DNA from: Symsagittifera roscoffensis
Lineage: Eukaryota > Xenacoelomorpha > Acoela > Convolutidae
Length of the DNA: 64,000 nucleotides
Reading direction: 5' to 3'
Assembly: GCF_963678635.1 (NCBI RefSeq)
Contig: NC_087064.1
Location: forward strand, 55,686,338 to 55,750,337
The notes under the pieces are model-generated. The model saw only the letters and a program-made list of their open reading frames with translations, was not told the origin of the DNA and made no database searches. Made by a program: the position numbers and the translations under genes. The first letter of the stretch is position 1. Every line of letters starts with the position of its first letter. This document shows, in pieces, positions 10,807 to 21,118 of this stretch.

Positions 10807-11985
10807 TGAATTACAAACTATTATAATGGAGGATTGACAAATTATGAAATAAATATACTTAGTTTTGACAATACTATTACTGCCACCCGGGTCGAGGTCA
10901 TGCACAGCTCTGCCAAATGTCTATCGGCTCAATTTGGTACCAATTTTTTTTATGGATTCAAAATAAACTTCAACCAAAGCTATTATGGATCAGTTGTATA
11001 TTACAAATAAATATCAGTTTTTCGAGTAAAATGATTTTGATTCGGTTATTAATCAAAATTTGTGCCGCATCCCATTCTTGCTTTGAGTTTCAAAGTCGAG
11101 GCAAAATAGTTTGTAAAATACTAAAAATTCGTGGTCAAAATGACCTTGTTAGTTCAGCAGAAAAAACCACAAAAACGCAAATTGGGCCTCTGTTTCAGTC
11201 ATTGGTCGAAGTAATCAAAATATACGAGGTAATCAAAACAGTCTTCTTTTCCCAACAAAGTTTAAGAAGAGTCTCCAAAAAGTAAAATTGAGTAGTTACT
11301 ACATTGATTTTAAGCTCTGATGAGCTAAATAAGACGCTCACTTGATTCAATTTTACTAGAAGGTCTCTCTGTCTTTTTGGCGTAATTTTTAATTGAACAA
11401 AAAATGAACCAACTTTGGGATAAATCTTGTTTTCATCATGCTTGTATAAAGTCAAGTCAGTTTGAGAAAAAGGCATTTAGTTTTCAATTTTTTTGTTTTG
11501 TCCGTATATGGGTAGCTAGTATAAGTACGATGTTGTAAAATTCAACGATTCGGTTCTTTCAAACTTTTCAGCGTTTAATGCAAGTAAAACTTGTCTGTAT
11601 TACATTCAGATTTTCATGACATTTTTAGATTTAACTTTAGGCCTTCAAAAACTGATAAGATACAAAGATGGATCTGAACTTTTTTGGTATATGAAATATG
11701 AAAGACATTTTTCCACACAAATTATAGAAACCTACATATGCAGCCAATTTTTTTTATAGATATCAGCCCAGGCTCACGATTTTAATCATAATAAAAACTG
11801 TGGTTTTTGCGATTCGCAGAGGATCATTAAAAGGCTATCAGGCCTTATTAGGCAAAGTCAGTTTCTATTGTTTCCCACCGTTCCAGACTGAGTTTTTTTA
11901 TTCCGCGTAGCTTGCTAGTGCCACTGAAAGCCGCTTTTTTTGCGACTCATTGCCGTCTTTTTGCGTTTCCACTCCGGGGTCTTAG
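10807..11985 (+). repeat. Dispersed repeat R1, copy 1
   Basis: About 1.18 kb that recurs in opposite orientation at 37,656-38,850. The shared ends are GAATTACMAACTATTATAAT on one side and CCGGGGTCTTAG on the other. Roughly 85-90% of bases agree by eye, with small indels. No terminal inverted repeat and no protein motif were found. The 70-120 codon frames inside are not kept in frame between copies. It may be a fragment of an unrecognised transposon. It sits exactly against the LTR of element A. Confidence 0.85.
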
Positions 11986-12829
11986 TAAAATTTAAAACCT
12001 ATTAAAACACTTGAAAGATTAGCCAAAGTATTTATCGTGCAAGATCTTTGAAAAAACTTCGTCCGCCTCTCAATCGAAAATTCGGATGTTCGAGACCCAC
12101 CATGATCCGACCTCGTTGCGTGAGAGTGAGGCAGCAATACCCAGCCGAGAAAAAACATCAAAAAAAATTGAGCGTAGTTGATAAGCAGGGGCACAGCAAT
12201 GGTTCACCGTGATGAACCTTACAGATTGTATCTTGTTCGTTTGATAATTTTGAAAAAAAACAGCCCAAAAACGGCGTTTTTAGTTTTTTTTGGACATATT
12301 TGACCAAAAAAATGAGTTTTTTTGGCGCACGCTCCCCCTCAAAACTAGTATATATTGGCGCCGAAGGCGCTCTTTGAAAATTTTTTTGGAGTCCGTCACC
12401 ATAAATGGGTATTGGAAAATAGTACAAAGAAGTGGACCCTTTGGGTCGGCAGGGTATCGATTCCCTGAGGGAGGATGGGGGGGGGGGGGGTGAGGTGGCG
12501 TCCGCTCCCCCGCTCCTCCCCCCAAAATCTGCCCCTGAAATCAAGTATCATTTTCTTTTGTAGCCATTCATATCAACACCACTATTTTTGGTGTTCGAAA
12601 AACAATAATTTTCAAGTTGAGATAACAAAAGGCTTTTTAAAGGTTATGAGCTATACTATTATGTTTATGAGCCATTCGAGTTTTCCTAAGCATGATGTCT
12701 TGCTAAACACATTCGTGCTCTAGCACATAGGTGATAACACTTACTTTCTCGAAAAATTTCAGTGATAACACTTACTTCTACTATTTTGATAGTCTCATTA
12801 GCCTCGCTCTCTTTTTAAAGCTAGTCTTT
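11986..12829. other. Spacer between R1 and element B, with G-rich tract
   Basis: No gene is seen. A run of 14 G occurs at 12,477-12,490, followed by a C-rich stretch (12,505-12,535). The open frames across it are low-complexity Pro/Gly products and not credible proteins. Confidence 0.6.
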
Positions 12830-13240
12830 TGGAACCAGATCTAAACTACATTTTATTATTGGTCATAAATTAGATACTTTATCATCATAAAATATTTAAA
12901 ATTAACCAATCGTGATCCATCTAACTAGCAACCCACTTATTTGTAAGTGCTGAAATTACTTGTAATTTCAGCACCAGAGAGATTTGAATTTAACTTAGAA
13001 ATAACTTACCTATTCAAGAGAACTTTAGCAATCGCAATAAGCCAGTACACTCTAGATCTATTGAGCCTAGCAGAGACTAGTTAAACACCCTGAGACTAGT
13101 AGATATAAGAGTAAGATTAGGATCGGTATTAGAATAAGTAGTTGCACGAATCTATCCGGCCGAAAATAAGATAGCGTGACGAACAGACGGTGTACCCTAT
13201 CCGAAATTACTCTATGAGTTAGACCTAAGAACTCAACTCA
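12830..13240 (+). repeat. 5' LTR of element B
   Basis: It starts TGGAACCAGATC, ends CA, is 411 bp long and is followed after two bases by the primer-binding site. It is homologous end to end with the minus-strand LTR of A. It contains a CATAAAATA box (12,886-12,894), a conserved AACCAATC and a perfect palindrome. Confidence 0.8.
12947..12974. promoter_or_regulatory. LTR palindrome, element B copy
   Basis: A perfect inverted repeat: 13-base arms GTGCTGAAATTAC and their complement around TT. It lies about 117 bases into the LTR and is kept in element A. It could be a dimeric transcription-factor site or an RNA hairpin near the 5' end of the transcript. Confidence 0.5.
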
Positions 13241-13242
13241 TC

Positions 13243-13253
13243 TGGTGCGACCA
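13243..13253 (+). promoter_or_regulatory. Primer-binding site of element B
   Basis: TGGTGCGACCA starts two bases after the LTR end and is identical to that in A. The following bases lead into CTCGAA, which resembles the complement of a tRNA T-loop. Confidence 0.75.
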
Positions 13254-13332
13254 TAAGTCTCGAATAATACCTTAAAAACAAACTAGCTTAGAGCTAACAA
13301 TATAGGTTAGTATTAGACAAAAAGTTTCCAAA

Positions 13333-13566
13333 ATGTTACATGACAATAATTTAATCGAAATGTCTCTACTACTCAATAGATCAGAGCCGCTCTTCCGTAC
13401 AATACGAGAACTACCCGGTTTTGGAAGCAGACCTCGGACAAGAGACGATCTACGACTACATAGCAACTTATCATTAAGTTTCTTGGTCGTACGGCAGAAG
13501 CCAATACAAACTTTTATATTTAGAATTTTACTAGCAATGAATTTAGATTTTCATTTGCAAATATAG
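13333..13566 (+). CDS. 77-codon leader ORF, element B copy
   Basis: Same length as, and about 83% identical to, the ORF at 10,099-10,332 of A. It starts 90 bases after the primer-binding site and about 980 bases before the first gag-like frame. The N-terminal 29 residues differ at only one position; substitutions cluster in residues 40-51. No known family is recognised. It is either an accessory leader peptide or a conserved RNA region that happens to be open. Confidence 0.4.
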   Translation: MLHDNNLIEMSLLLNRSEPLFRTIRELPGFGSRPRTRDDLRLHSNLSLSFLVVRQKPIQTFIFRILLAMNLDFHLQI

Positions 13567-14545
13567 TAACACTGAAGAAAATCTTCAATGATTATTTCAG
13601 GCGCTAAATCAAATTTACTATTGTACAATAACGATTGATAAAAACACCTCGAATCGTTATCTTCAATTCTGCAGTAAAATTCAAAAAAGATATCTGAAAA
13701 TTATATTTATTGAAAATAAAAATAAAAATTAGTAAACATGATCATGATTTATTAGAAAAATAAATCATCTTGTCTTCTCCAGCTTTATCACTTAAACATA
13801 ACAGCAATCATAAATCCACTACTATCATAAAAAACTAAAACCTTTCTACTAATTAAATTTAATTATTTTGAAAGAATTCTCCTAAATTTTATCATTATTT
13901 AACTTAACATTATTCAATCCTAAATTAGACCATCAAGGCTTTCCTTGGATCTCAATTAAATATTTAATTTAATCAATTTTATATCATTTAGATTTTTTTA
14001 TTCTGATCATCAAGTCTTATCCTTGGATCAAATAGAACAATTTTGTTCTCCCCCACCCACTTATCAAGTGTCTAACGACTTCAAACGTCGATTCACTACC
14101 CAAACTTTTTCAAAAGACCCATGACTAATAGAAACTTTTCAATCACTCTAACCATTCTAATAAGGCTAAGCAGTGAAGAACTTCGGTTATTCATGCTTCA
14201 CTTGACCCCCCTCTTACCTGACCCAGGATAAATCTTAATCTTAGTAAGTTTAAAATAGAATCTAACGAACTACTTGCGTTCTAAATATACCTGAATCTTG
14301 TGGATCGATTTACTATTCTCCAACCCTTGAACACAATCATTACCCCTGAGTAATATTAAGTAAGTTAACACCTTAACTTAGAATAGCCACGAGAAAGTAA
14401 CAATCATTCTTCGGAATCGATATAAACTTTTCTCTCCAACCATGAATAAAAGACCCAAGTTAGGCTAAACAAAAAATAGTAAGGACTAACAGTCTAGGAT
14501 ATTGAAATCACTAATAACATCCTTGCATCCTTCATCCTAAACTTT
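13567..14545 (+). other. Untranslated leader of element B
   Basis: No long coding frame. It carries two palindromic CAAGG/CCTTG motifs flanked by GATC (13,931-13,951 and 14,005-14,029) and the block 14,197-14,230 that is nearly unchanged in A. The probable function is genome packaging or dimerisation. Confidence 0.55.
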
Positions 14546-14935
14546 ATGTCAATGAACAATTTAGGAAATAAACAAACAATCGAACTACACAATTGTGAAA
14601 TAAACAACGAAAAACACAATCTCGTAATTACCCCGCACAAACAAACAATTGGATACAACCGAACAAAACGACAAACAATAAAAAGAAAATTTATAAGTAA
14701 ACAAAGACCGATTACACGAAAAAGATTTTCAAAGAAAAGAAACGCAGTCTCCAAATCAGAAGTCAGTAATTTGGACGCAATCTATAAACTAAAAGACACA
14801 GTAAATAAAAACTACCCAATCTATGATCAAATATATTTTTCCGACTCAGAAGCCACATCACATTCATCAAAACAAGGAAAAAGACAAATAAAAAAGATAT
14901 ACAAGAATAAACCAGTATTGAACATTACGCACTAA
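14546..14935 (+). CDS. gag: Basic N-terminal gag frame, element B
   Basis: An open frame of 129 codons, strongly basic (Lys/Arg clusters such as KRQTIKRKF and KRFSKKRN at residues 40-70), with an acidic Ser-rich patch later (SDSEATSHSS). It is homologous to the minus-strand region 9,130-8,690 of A. It lies 18 bases upstream of the next frame and in the same phase, so the two may be one Gag part split by a stop. It could be an RNA- or membrane-binding matrix-like segment. No domain is recognised. Confidence 0.45.
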   Translation: MSMNNLGNKQTIELHNCEINNEKHNLVITPHKQTIGYNRTKRQTIKRKFISKQRPITRKRFSKKRNAVSKSEVSNLDAIYKLKDTVNKNYPIYDQIYFSDSEATSHSSKQGKRQIKKIYKNKPVLNITH

Positions 14936-14953
14936 CACTCATAAAACGAAAAA

Positions 14954-15670
14954 ATGAGCCACACTCAGAGTGACGAAAGTCCAGACGAAAACTCGGTTTT
15001 TCCTTTTCTCATCACTTCAATCACTGATGATAGAGGACAAATGCAATTTCGCAATAATCTTATCGCAAATTTATTTGAACAAGGAATTAGCCCATGTAAA
15101 GCAGAATTCCCAGTGAAAAAAATCAAAAGACAAAATATCGATCGTTATTTAAAATGAATATGTTACCTAACACAACAATATGGAAATTGCACCATAGAAC
15201 TCAAATAAATGTAAATTTCCTGGTAAATATGTTATCCAAACAGATGACATCGACATAAAATTTTCAAAAGTATTCGCAGAATACATTAAAAACATACAAT
15301 ACCAGAATTCACAAAGAGCAAACTCAATATTTACCAACGAAGTTTTTGCAATAATATAAAGTTATTTATCCATACTAGAAAAAACGGAAACACAAAGTAC
15401 GTCACCAGTTCAAACGTCAAGACACACAAACGTAAGAATTGAAATTGCCGCATTCTCAGCATTTTTTAACACAATCCGTGAAAATTTTACAAGTAATGAA
15501 GTCTCACAAAATGCTAAACATGGCTTACAAAAAATCTTAGCATGGTTTATAATTGACTATTTTACACATAATATTGATTTAATTGCACAAGAAAGAAAAA
15601 GTTTTAGATCTCAAAGTACCAATGACGATACTGTCATTGCAGAACAATCAGATTATGTTTGGGACCCTGA
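14954..15670 (+). pseudogene. gag: gag matrix-like region, element B
   Basis: A 67-codon frame (14,954-15,157) matches A at 8,447-8,668, then the homology continues through broken frames to 15,670. At 15,460-15,600 a stretch FNTIRENFTSNE followed by HGLQKILAWF corresponds to the gag side of the duplication junction in A. Several stops (for example near 15,155, 15,207 and 15,358) interrupt it. Confidence 0.55.
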
Positions 15671-16162
15671 ATGGTCTCATCCACTATTTTGAACATCCCA
15701 ATAGACATCTCAAGTCAAGCAATTAGTACAATATCTGTCCACAAAGATTACGTAAAAGTATTTCCACTTACAATAGATGCAACACCTTTAAATTGTAATT
15801 CATTCCTACCCGATAGACAAAATAATAGTTTAAATTCAACTGTTATACAACAGGAAAATCTAAATGGAACTAGAAATCTTACACAACAAGATATTCAAAC
15901 ACGATCACATTTTATAAATGAAGAAATAATTGAAACTTTAGTAACAACTATACAACAAAGTATTTCACCGATACATCCAAATCTCACAACACCAAGACCC
16001 AAAAATCCAACATTACCACAAGTAACATTACAATCCACGGTTAAATCCTCGGTTGCTCCAAAATTTTCACATATGGACTATCAGACATATAGACCAATGA
16101 CGAAACCATTAAAAAACGGAAAAGATTCACAAGAAGTAATTTTGCAGAACACAATTATGTAA
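15671..16162 (+). pseudogene. gag: gag middle region, element B
   Basis: 163 codons, homologous to 3,360-3,872 and 7,452-7,964 of A. It is Thr/Pro/Gln-rich with TTPRPKNPTLPQVTLQST. It is the linker between the Gag N-terminal part and the capsid-like part. The frame shifts near the end, where A and B disagree. Confidence 0.6.
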
Positions 16163-16700
16163 ATCTATCACAAACAACTCATCCTCCTCGAAGAAATACG
16201 CAAAATTGTTTATTCTTACAAAAATCTAATTTTCCAAATACATCAACAAACTCAGTAAACTTCCATGACCATCCACATCCCTCACAAGATCATAGCAAAA
16301 TTTATCCATTTTTTCAACAAAAAAAAATTAAACAACAAACACACTATTATACAAATTATTTATCATCCGATGATGACGACTATTATCGACCAGATATTTT
16401 TGCACCATACACACAAGAATATCGCGCACAAAAATCTCGACAATCTCAAGCATCTCAAAACGTAAAGATTTAGCCACAAAACCCAGCTGATATACAAAGC
16501 TACCAACCATTACAGATGCAAAACCCAATTATTACACAATCTTATCAAGCAGCACAATCACAAAATCTAGTCAGTATGCATTCCTATCAACCAACACAAA
16601 TGCAAAATGAAAACCACTACCATATTATTTACAACATAAAATAACAAAAAAACAACTTGCAAACTTTTCACAAATACCAAAAGCCGCAGAATCGCTACAA
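16163..16700 (+). pseudogene. gag: gag Gln/His/Tyr-rich linker, element B
   Basis: Broken frames with Gln, Ser, Tyr and Pro dominate (repeated QSYQ, MQN type words), with an acidic SSDDDDYY patch near 16,370. It matches A at 7,148-7,369 and its duplicate. Stops and frameshifts separate it from the capsid part. Confidence 0.45.
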
Positions 16701-17297
16701 GTGACAATGAATCCATACCTAATGGGTGGATCGTCGATAACATCAAATAAACCATTGATGGTATTTACAGGCACAGACCCTGAATATTCCGTAGAAGATT
16801 ACTTAAATGCCGTCACAGCAAATTTAATTTTAAATGTAGGACCTGAACCAATTAATACACCACCTCGTCAAAATTGGATACATAGACGCACAGCGTTATT
16901 ACAAACAACACTTGATGGCGCAGCTCAAAAATGGTTTTCAGTTTTACCTATAGACATAAAATCAGATTTGAAAAGATTCACACATGAATTTTCAAAAATG
17001 TTTGATTCTGAAAGAAACTAACAACATCAAAGAGTTTTATGTAACGAAATTCTTAGGTTACCAAACGAAACAATTAAACAATTGGCAGTTAGAATCGAAA
17101 CATTTGTTCGAAAAGCATATTCACTTATCACACATGATTATAAAAACACGAAAATGACGGAAATCTCAATGATGACTCTGACACCTCAATTAAGGGAAAT
17201 AGCTATTAAAAAGAGAGCATCACATCCTTCCTCAATTTGAGAACCAGATTTAGACTTTAGTAAACTAGTTGATAAACTAGAACAGGCAGAAATCACT
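16701..17297 (+). pseudogene. gag: gag capsid-like domain, element B
   Basis: The first 106 codons are open (to a TAA at 17,019-17,021). The same frame continues through LPNETIKQLA and the K-rich stretch near 17,210, with a second stop at about 17,238. TLDGAAQKWFSVLP..IKSDLKRFTHEFSKMF is the retrotransposon Gag core, so it once formed the particle shell. It is better preserved than in A, where the second half is out of frame. Confidence 0.75.
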
Positions 17298-17522
17298 ATG
17301 AAACTCGACGAGACAAGAAATCTCAAACTACAATACATTAATAGAATCGAAACAAATACTACACAAATAAACAACATACAGGATTCAGATGTAGATCTAT
17401 CTGAAAAAAAAATCACTGCAATTCTAAATATATATGAGAAAAATCCAAACTTCAAAGAAAAACCATCTTGCAAAAAATGTTGTAATTATTGCCGAAGGTA
17501 CAAACACAGTATTGCCAAATGA
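17298..17522 (+). pseudogene. gag: gag zinc-knuckle region, element B
   Basis: 74 codons ending at a TGA (17,520-17,522). The C-x2-C-x4-H motif is encoded at 17,481-17,507, and the stop falls exactly where the fourth ligand (Cys) of a CCHC knuckle is expected. The knuckle would bind genomic RNA. The capsid, knuckle, protease and RT frames are all in the same phase, which is compatible with an ancestral single Gag-Pol frame. Confidence 0.7.
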
Positions 17523-17539
17523 AGACAAAAGCTACAAGA

Positions 17540-18110
17540 TAATCAGAACAAACCACAAAAGTACAAAAACCGAATAAATCATTCTATCAGTACATGAAAA
17601 AAGACCAAAATCTACCAAACAAAAATATACACAGTAATAATAGCTTTGGAAAACCACTTCCAAGTAATTCAAAATAGTCAAGAAACCAATCACCATATAA
17701 CTCAAGTTATAGAGGTAGATCCCCAGAACAAAGAAATTCACGAAATTTCTCACAAAATAATCGAAATAATCAATACCGAAATAACTATTCACGAACGAAC
17801 TCAAACAGAAGAGAATTGTTTGATACCAGTTCCCATTCAAACCCTAGGAATAGGCACTAATCACGAAATTCATCATACAATAGAAATAGAAACTATTCCA
17901 ACAATAGAAACAGAAGCTATTCAAAAAATCGAAATCATTATTTATCCAAACAACAGATCAAGAAATAATCCATACAATAGTTCAAATTATCAAAGATCCA
18001 ATAATAATTATCAAAACAGATCAAAAAACAATTCACAAAATCGAAACTCAAATTTTAACAATAAACAAAGAAATTATTCCCAATCTCCTCATAGGAATGA
18101 TAACCGTTAA
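17540..18110 (+). pseudogene. gag: gag basic Asn/Arg/Ser-rich tail, element B
   Basis: Tail of Gag with many N, R, S, Y and Q (for example RNRNYSNNRNRSYSKNRN in one phase and NNYQNRSKNNSQNRNS in another). The phase changes at about 17,640 and 17,945, probably by slippage in repetitive codons. It matches 1,756-2,007 and 5,848-6,069 in A. Confidence 0.5.
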
Positions 18111-18380
18111 CCCGATTCCCAACACAGATATAGAAGCATTACACTGAAGCATCAAAAACAAATTAATCAAGTACAAACAACTGAAGAAAAAGCTTCAGAC
18201 CCCCCTGGTACTGATGATACAGAGAATACTGAACTACAATTAAATCACAATAACTGTGAAACTACAGACAGTGAAAGTGATTCAGATAACACCATCTCAG
18301 TAAATATGATAACAGTCGAAAATGACTACTAACCTATCATAAATGAACAACGTTTCAGTTCACACGTTTACGAAAATCAA
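18111..18380 (+). pseudogene. pol: Gag-protease linker, element B
   Basis: A mostly open, acidic Thr/Ser/Asp-rich stretch (DSESDSDNT near 18,270) with a TAA near 18,330, in phase with the protease frame that starts 18,381. It has no domain. Confidence 0.4.
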
Positions 18381-19058
18381 TTGGAACTTCTTCATGATTA
18401 TTACAATAGACCTACTAGTAATAATGTACCAGTTACACAGGAAGTAAATGAAATTAACACTGTAACCAAACCCGATGAAAAAGACGAAGTACAATGCTCA
18501 AGTACAAATCACGTTTATGAAAATTTACAAAAAGAACAACCAAGAGAAAAAATTTGGACAATCCCATTTCTCTTAGAAAGTCCAAAAATTAAAGAATTTC
18601 AACCACCAGATCTTGAGATAGATTTATTAATCGACTCAGGAGCAGAATCAAATATCCTTAATATACCCACTTGGAATGAAATAAAAACATTACATCCATA
18701 CTTAATACCTATGAAAACAGCCAGTAAGTTAGCAACAGCACAAGGATCAACATTAGTTAATTATGGAAAAATCCAAATTTTACTTGTCCCCACTAGAACA
18801 ATGGAACAAAATAAAATTTTTAACAAACCATTTAAACAAACATTTCACATAACAGATATAAAACCCAATATCATTGGCATACCGTTTATAACTAAACATA
18901 TTCCCACAATAAACATTTTAAATAGTAAAATCCATATAAAAGACAAGTATACAAGAATGAAAAACACAAACTTAACATTCTTTCAAAGATTAAACAAACA
19001 ACCACCATTTTTCTCCACATTTTACCCTATTTACAATCAGGAACGAAAATACCTGTAA
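18381..19058 (+). CDS. pol: Aspartic protease (retropepsin), element B
   Basis: An open frame of 225 codons. The active-site LLIDSGAESNI lies at residues 82-92, with the catalytic Asp at 85. The flap-side stretch ATAQGSTLVNYGKI lies about 30 residues on, and NIIGIPF near residue 167 fits the C-terminal ILGxD-type turn. It would cut Gag-Pol inside the particle. The first ~70 residues are linker. It is one of the few undamaged segments of B. The true protein was surely part of a longer polyprotein, so the ATG at 18,381 is only the first in the surviving frame. Confidence 0.75.
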   Translation: MELLHDYYNRPTSNNVPVTQEVNEINTVTKPDEKDEVQCSSTNHVYENLQKEQPREKIWTIPFLLESPKIKEFQPPDLEIDLLIDSGAESNILNIPTWNEIKTLHPYLIPMKTASKLATAQGSTLVNYGKIQILLVPTRTMEQNKIFNKPFKQTFHITDIKPNIIGIPFITKHIPTINILNSKIHIKDKYTRMKNTNLTFFQRLNKQPPFFSTFYPIYNQERKYL

Positions 19059-19139
19059 CCACTATCAAGAAATGTACATAACTTTTCAATCAAACAAGTT
19101 CAACAGTATGATAAAAATCAAAACAAACAACATCTTTTC

Positions 19140-19337
19140 ATGACAGACCTCGAATTCAACCACATTCACATTCGAATAACAATTTCATCCATAAAATACA
19201 TGAAAAACTCAAACTCCGATATTATTTCATTAGATTTATATAATATTTCACCATACCAAATAACATTACCTCTAGGACTCTTAGGATATTGTGAAACAAT
19301 TGCTACAATTTCACCCACAAACGAAGTAGCATATTGA
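19140..19337 (+). pseudogene. pol: Protease-RT spacer, element B
   Basis: 65 codons with ISSIKYMKN..SDIISLDLYN and LPLGLLGYCET, a hydrophobic-Gly pattern often seen just upstream of RT in Gypsy-type pol. It matches the minus strand of A near 190-300 and 4,280-4,392. It is in a different phase from the flanking protease and RT. Confidence 0.5.
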
Positions 19338-19469
19338 GTCAAAAATATATTACAACTGCTAGATACTTGTCAATCAACAATTCTTGATGAAGAATTATCA
19401 ATAAACAATATAATAAGCAACAAAAAAAGAAATACGGACTATTTCACAAAAACACCACATTTTAAACCA

Positions 19470-20309
19470 ATGTTTAAAATAACAGATTATACAGAAAAAC
19501 AACAAAAATTTTTAACAATGTTTAATTTTCAACACTCCCAAATAACACAAAACGAATTCGACAAATTAGCCAAACTACTACTAAATTATCCAACAGTTTA
19601 CGCAACATCAAAATTTGATGTTGGAAAAGTTAGTTCATCACTACATTTACCCTTAAAACCTGACGCAATTTTCAAAAAACAAGGAGCAAGCAAAGTACCA
19701 ATACACTTACTTGATAAAGTTAACAGATTACTTGACATTTTAGAACAATATGAAATTATATCATCAGTAAATAAAGAAGAACAACCAAAAGGTAACACCT
19801 TTATCAACCCAGTTATCATCCTAGCAAAAAGAGAATCACTAAAAATAGTTCTAGACTCTAGGTATCTCAATTCACTAATTGACGAATTTAAATGCATTTG
19901 GCCTATTGAATCAATTCAAAATATCCTGAAAAAGATAAATGTTAATTACTTCACAATTGCAGATATGAATAGTGCATACAATCAAATGCCATTAGATGAA
20001 CAATCAAGACGATTAACACAATTCGTTCTTGGAAATCAGCCAAACGAATTCAATAGATTATTCTATGGAATATTCATAGGACCAGCAGCTTTTTAAGCCT
20101 TTATGAGTAAAAATTTTAGACCACTTATACTCAAGAAAAATGCAATCACATACTTAGACGATGTTTTCATGCAATCACAATTTAAACAAGAAATGTTAAC
20201 AGTTTTAGAACAGTATCATCAAATACTCAAAAAATTAAAACATGAAAGCAGCCCCGGACAAATCATATTTTTTCTTAACACGCAAAAAGTTTCTTGGACA
20301 CATTATTGA
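19470..20309 (+). pseudogene. pol: Reverse transcriptase, element B
   Basis: RNA-dependent DNA polymerase of the Ty3/Gypsy type. The first frame (19,470-20,096) has IVLDSRYLNSLI at residues 126-137 and motif A ADMNSAYNQMPLD at 164-176. LFYGIFIGPAAF (motif B region) directly precedes a TAA at 20,094-20,096. The same phase resumes at 20,097, and YLDD, the catalytic motif C, is intact near 20,148-20,160. The frame is then lost at about 20,245-20,310 in the thumb region. All catalytic Asp residues are present, so the enzyme was probably lost through the stop and the frameshift. Confidence 0.85.
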
Positions 20310-21118
20310 AAGAAACACTATAACTCCATTAAAATCACGCATCGACGCAACTCAACAACTTCAACCACCCACAAATAAAAAATAAAATTCAAGAATTTCT
20401 TGGATTGTTGAATTTCTTAATAAATATGTATACAAAAAGCAATTATACTTGAGACCTTTCTATAACATCCTTAGACAACAAAATAACTTTGAATGGACTA
20501 CCGAATATCAAACACGATTTGAAGAAATTAAAAAAACTTTTAACAGAACAAATCTCAAATACAAATCCAGATCCAAATCAACCATTCTACGCAATGTGCG
20601 ATGCTTCAAATTTTGGCATCGGCGCAGCATTATTACAATCACACAGTGGGACAAATAAAATGAATCTCATATCAGCAAACTCTCGCTCATTTACACAAGC
20701 TGAACTACGACTCTCTACTCTCATGAGAGAATGTACAGCTATAATATATATACTTACAGAATAAGAATTTCTGATACCTGGATCAAAACATCCAACAGTT
20801 CTATTTACAGATCACAAACCAATTATATTTCTTTTTACACAGAAATCAAATCCAAACCATAGAGTTTATAGATTTTAGTTAATTCTAAGGAAATTCCCAA
20901 ACCTACGTATAGTTTGGACAGCCGGAAAAAATCTTGCATTATCAGATACATTAAGCAGAAATACGCCACCCGAATTACTTAAACGAAAAACTACAGTTGA
21001 AATACCACAAAATATGAAATTTTATCTCGCAAAAGATGAAATATCACCACAATTAGAATGTAAATATGCAGTAAAAACCGATATCGATCAATCACAAATA
21101 AAATAAATCAAATTTTTT
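20310..21118 (+). pseudogene. pol: RNase H and connection, element B
   Basis: In the 91-codon frame at 20,489-20,764, YAMCDASNFGIGAALLQ (catalytic Asp at residue 38) and LMRECTAI (catalytic Glu at 81) are the RNase H signature. TDHKP near 20,807-20,821 gives the next Asp, but a TAA at 20,762-20,764 lies between. Homology continues past a TAG near 20,878 to DTLSRN (about 20,945). It degrades the RNA strand during reverse transcription. Four or more lesions. Confidence 0.8.

Noticed and set aside
11195-11476. 93-codon ORF in R1, with a similar frame at 38,196-38,477
   Set aside because: The two copies share part of the protein but differ by frameshifts and indels, and no motif is recognisable. 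Similarity follows from the repeat itself.
12158-12544. 128-codon minus-strand ORF with Pro-rich start
   Set aside because: Its Pro/Gly content comes from the poly-G/poly-C tract and nearby low-complexity DNA; no domain or second copy supports it.
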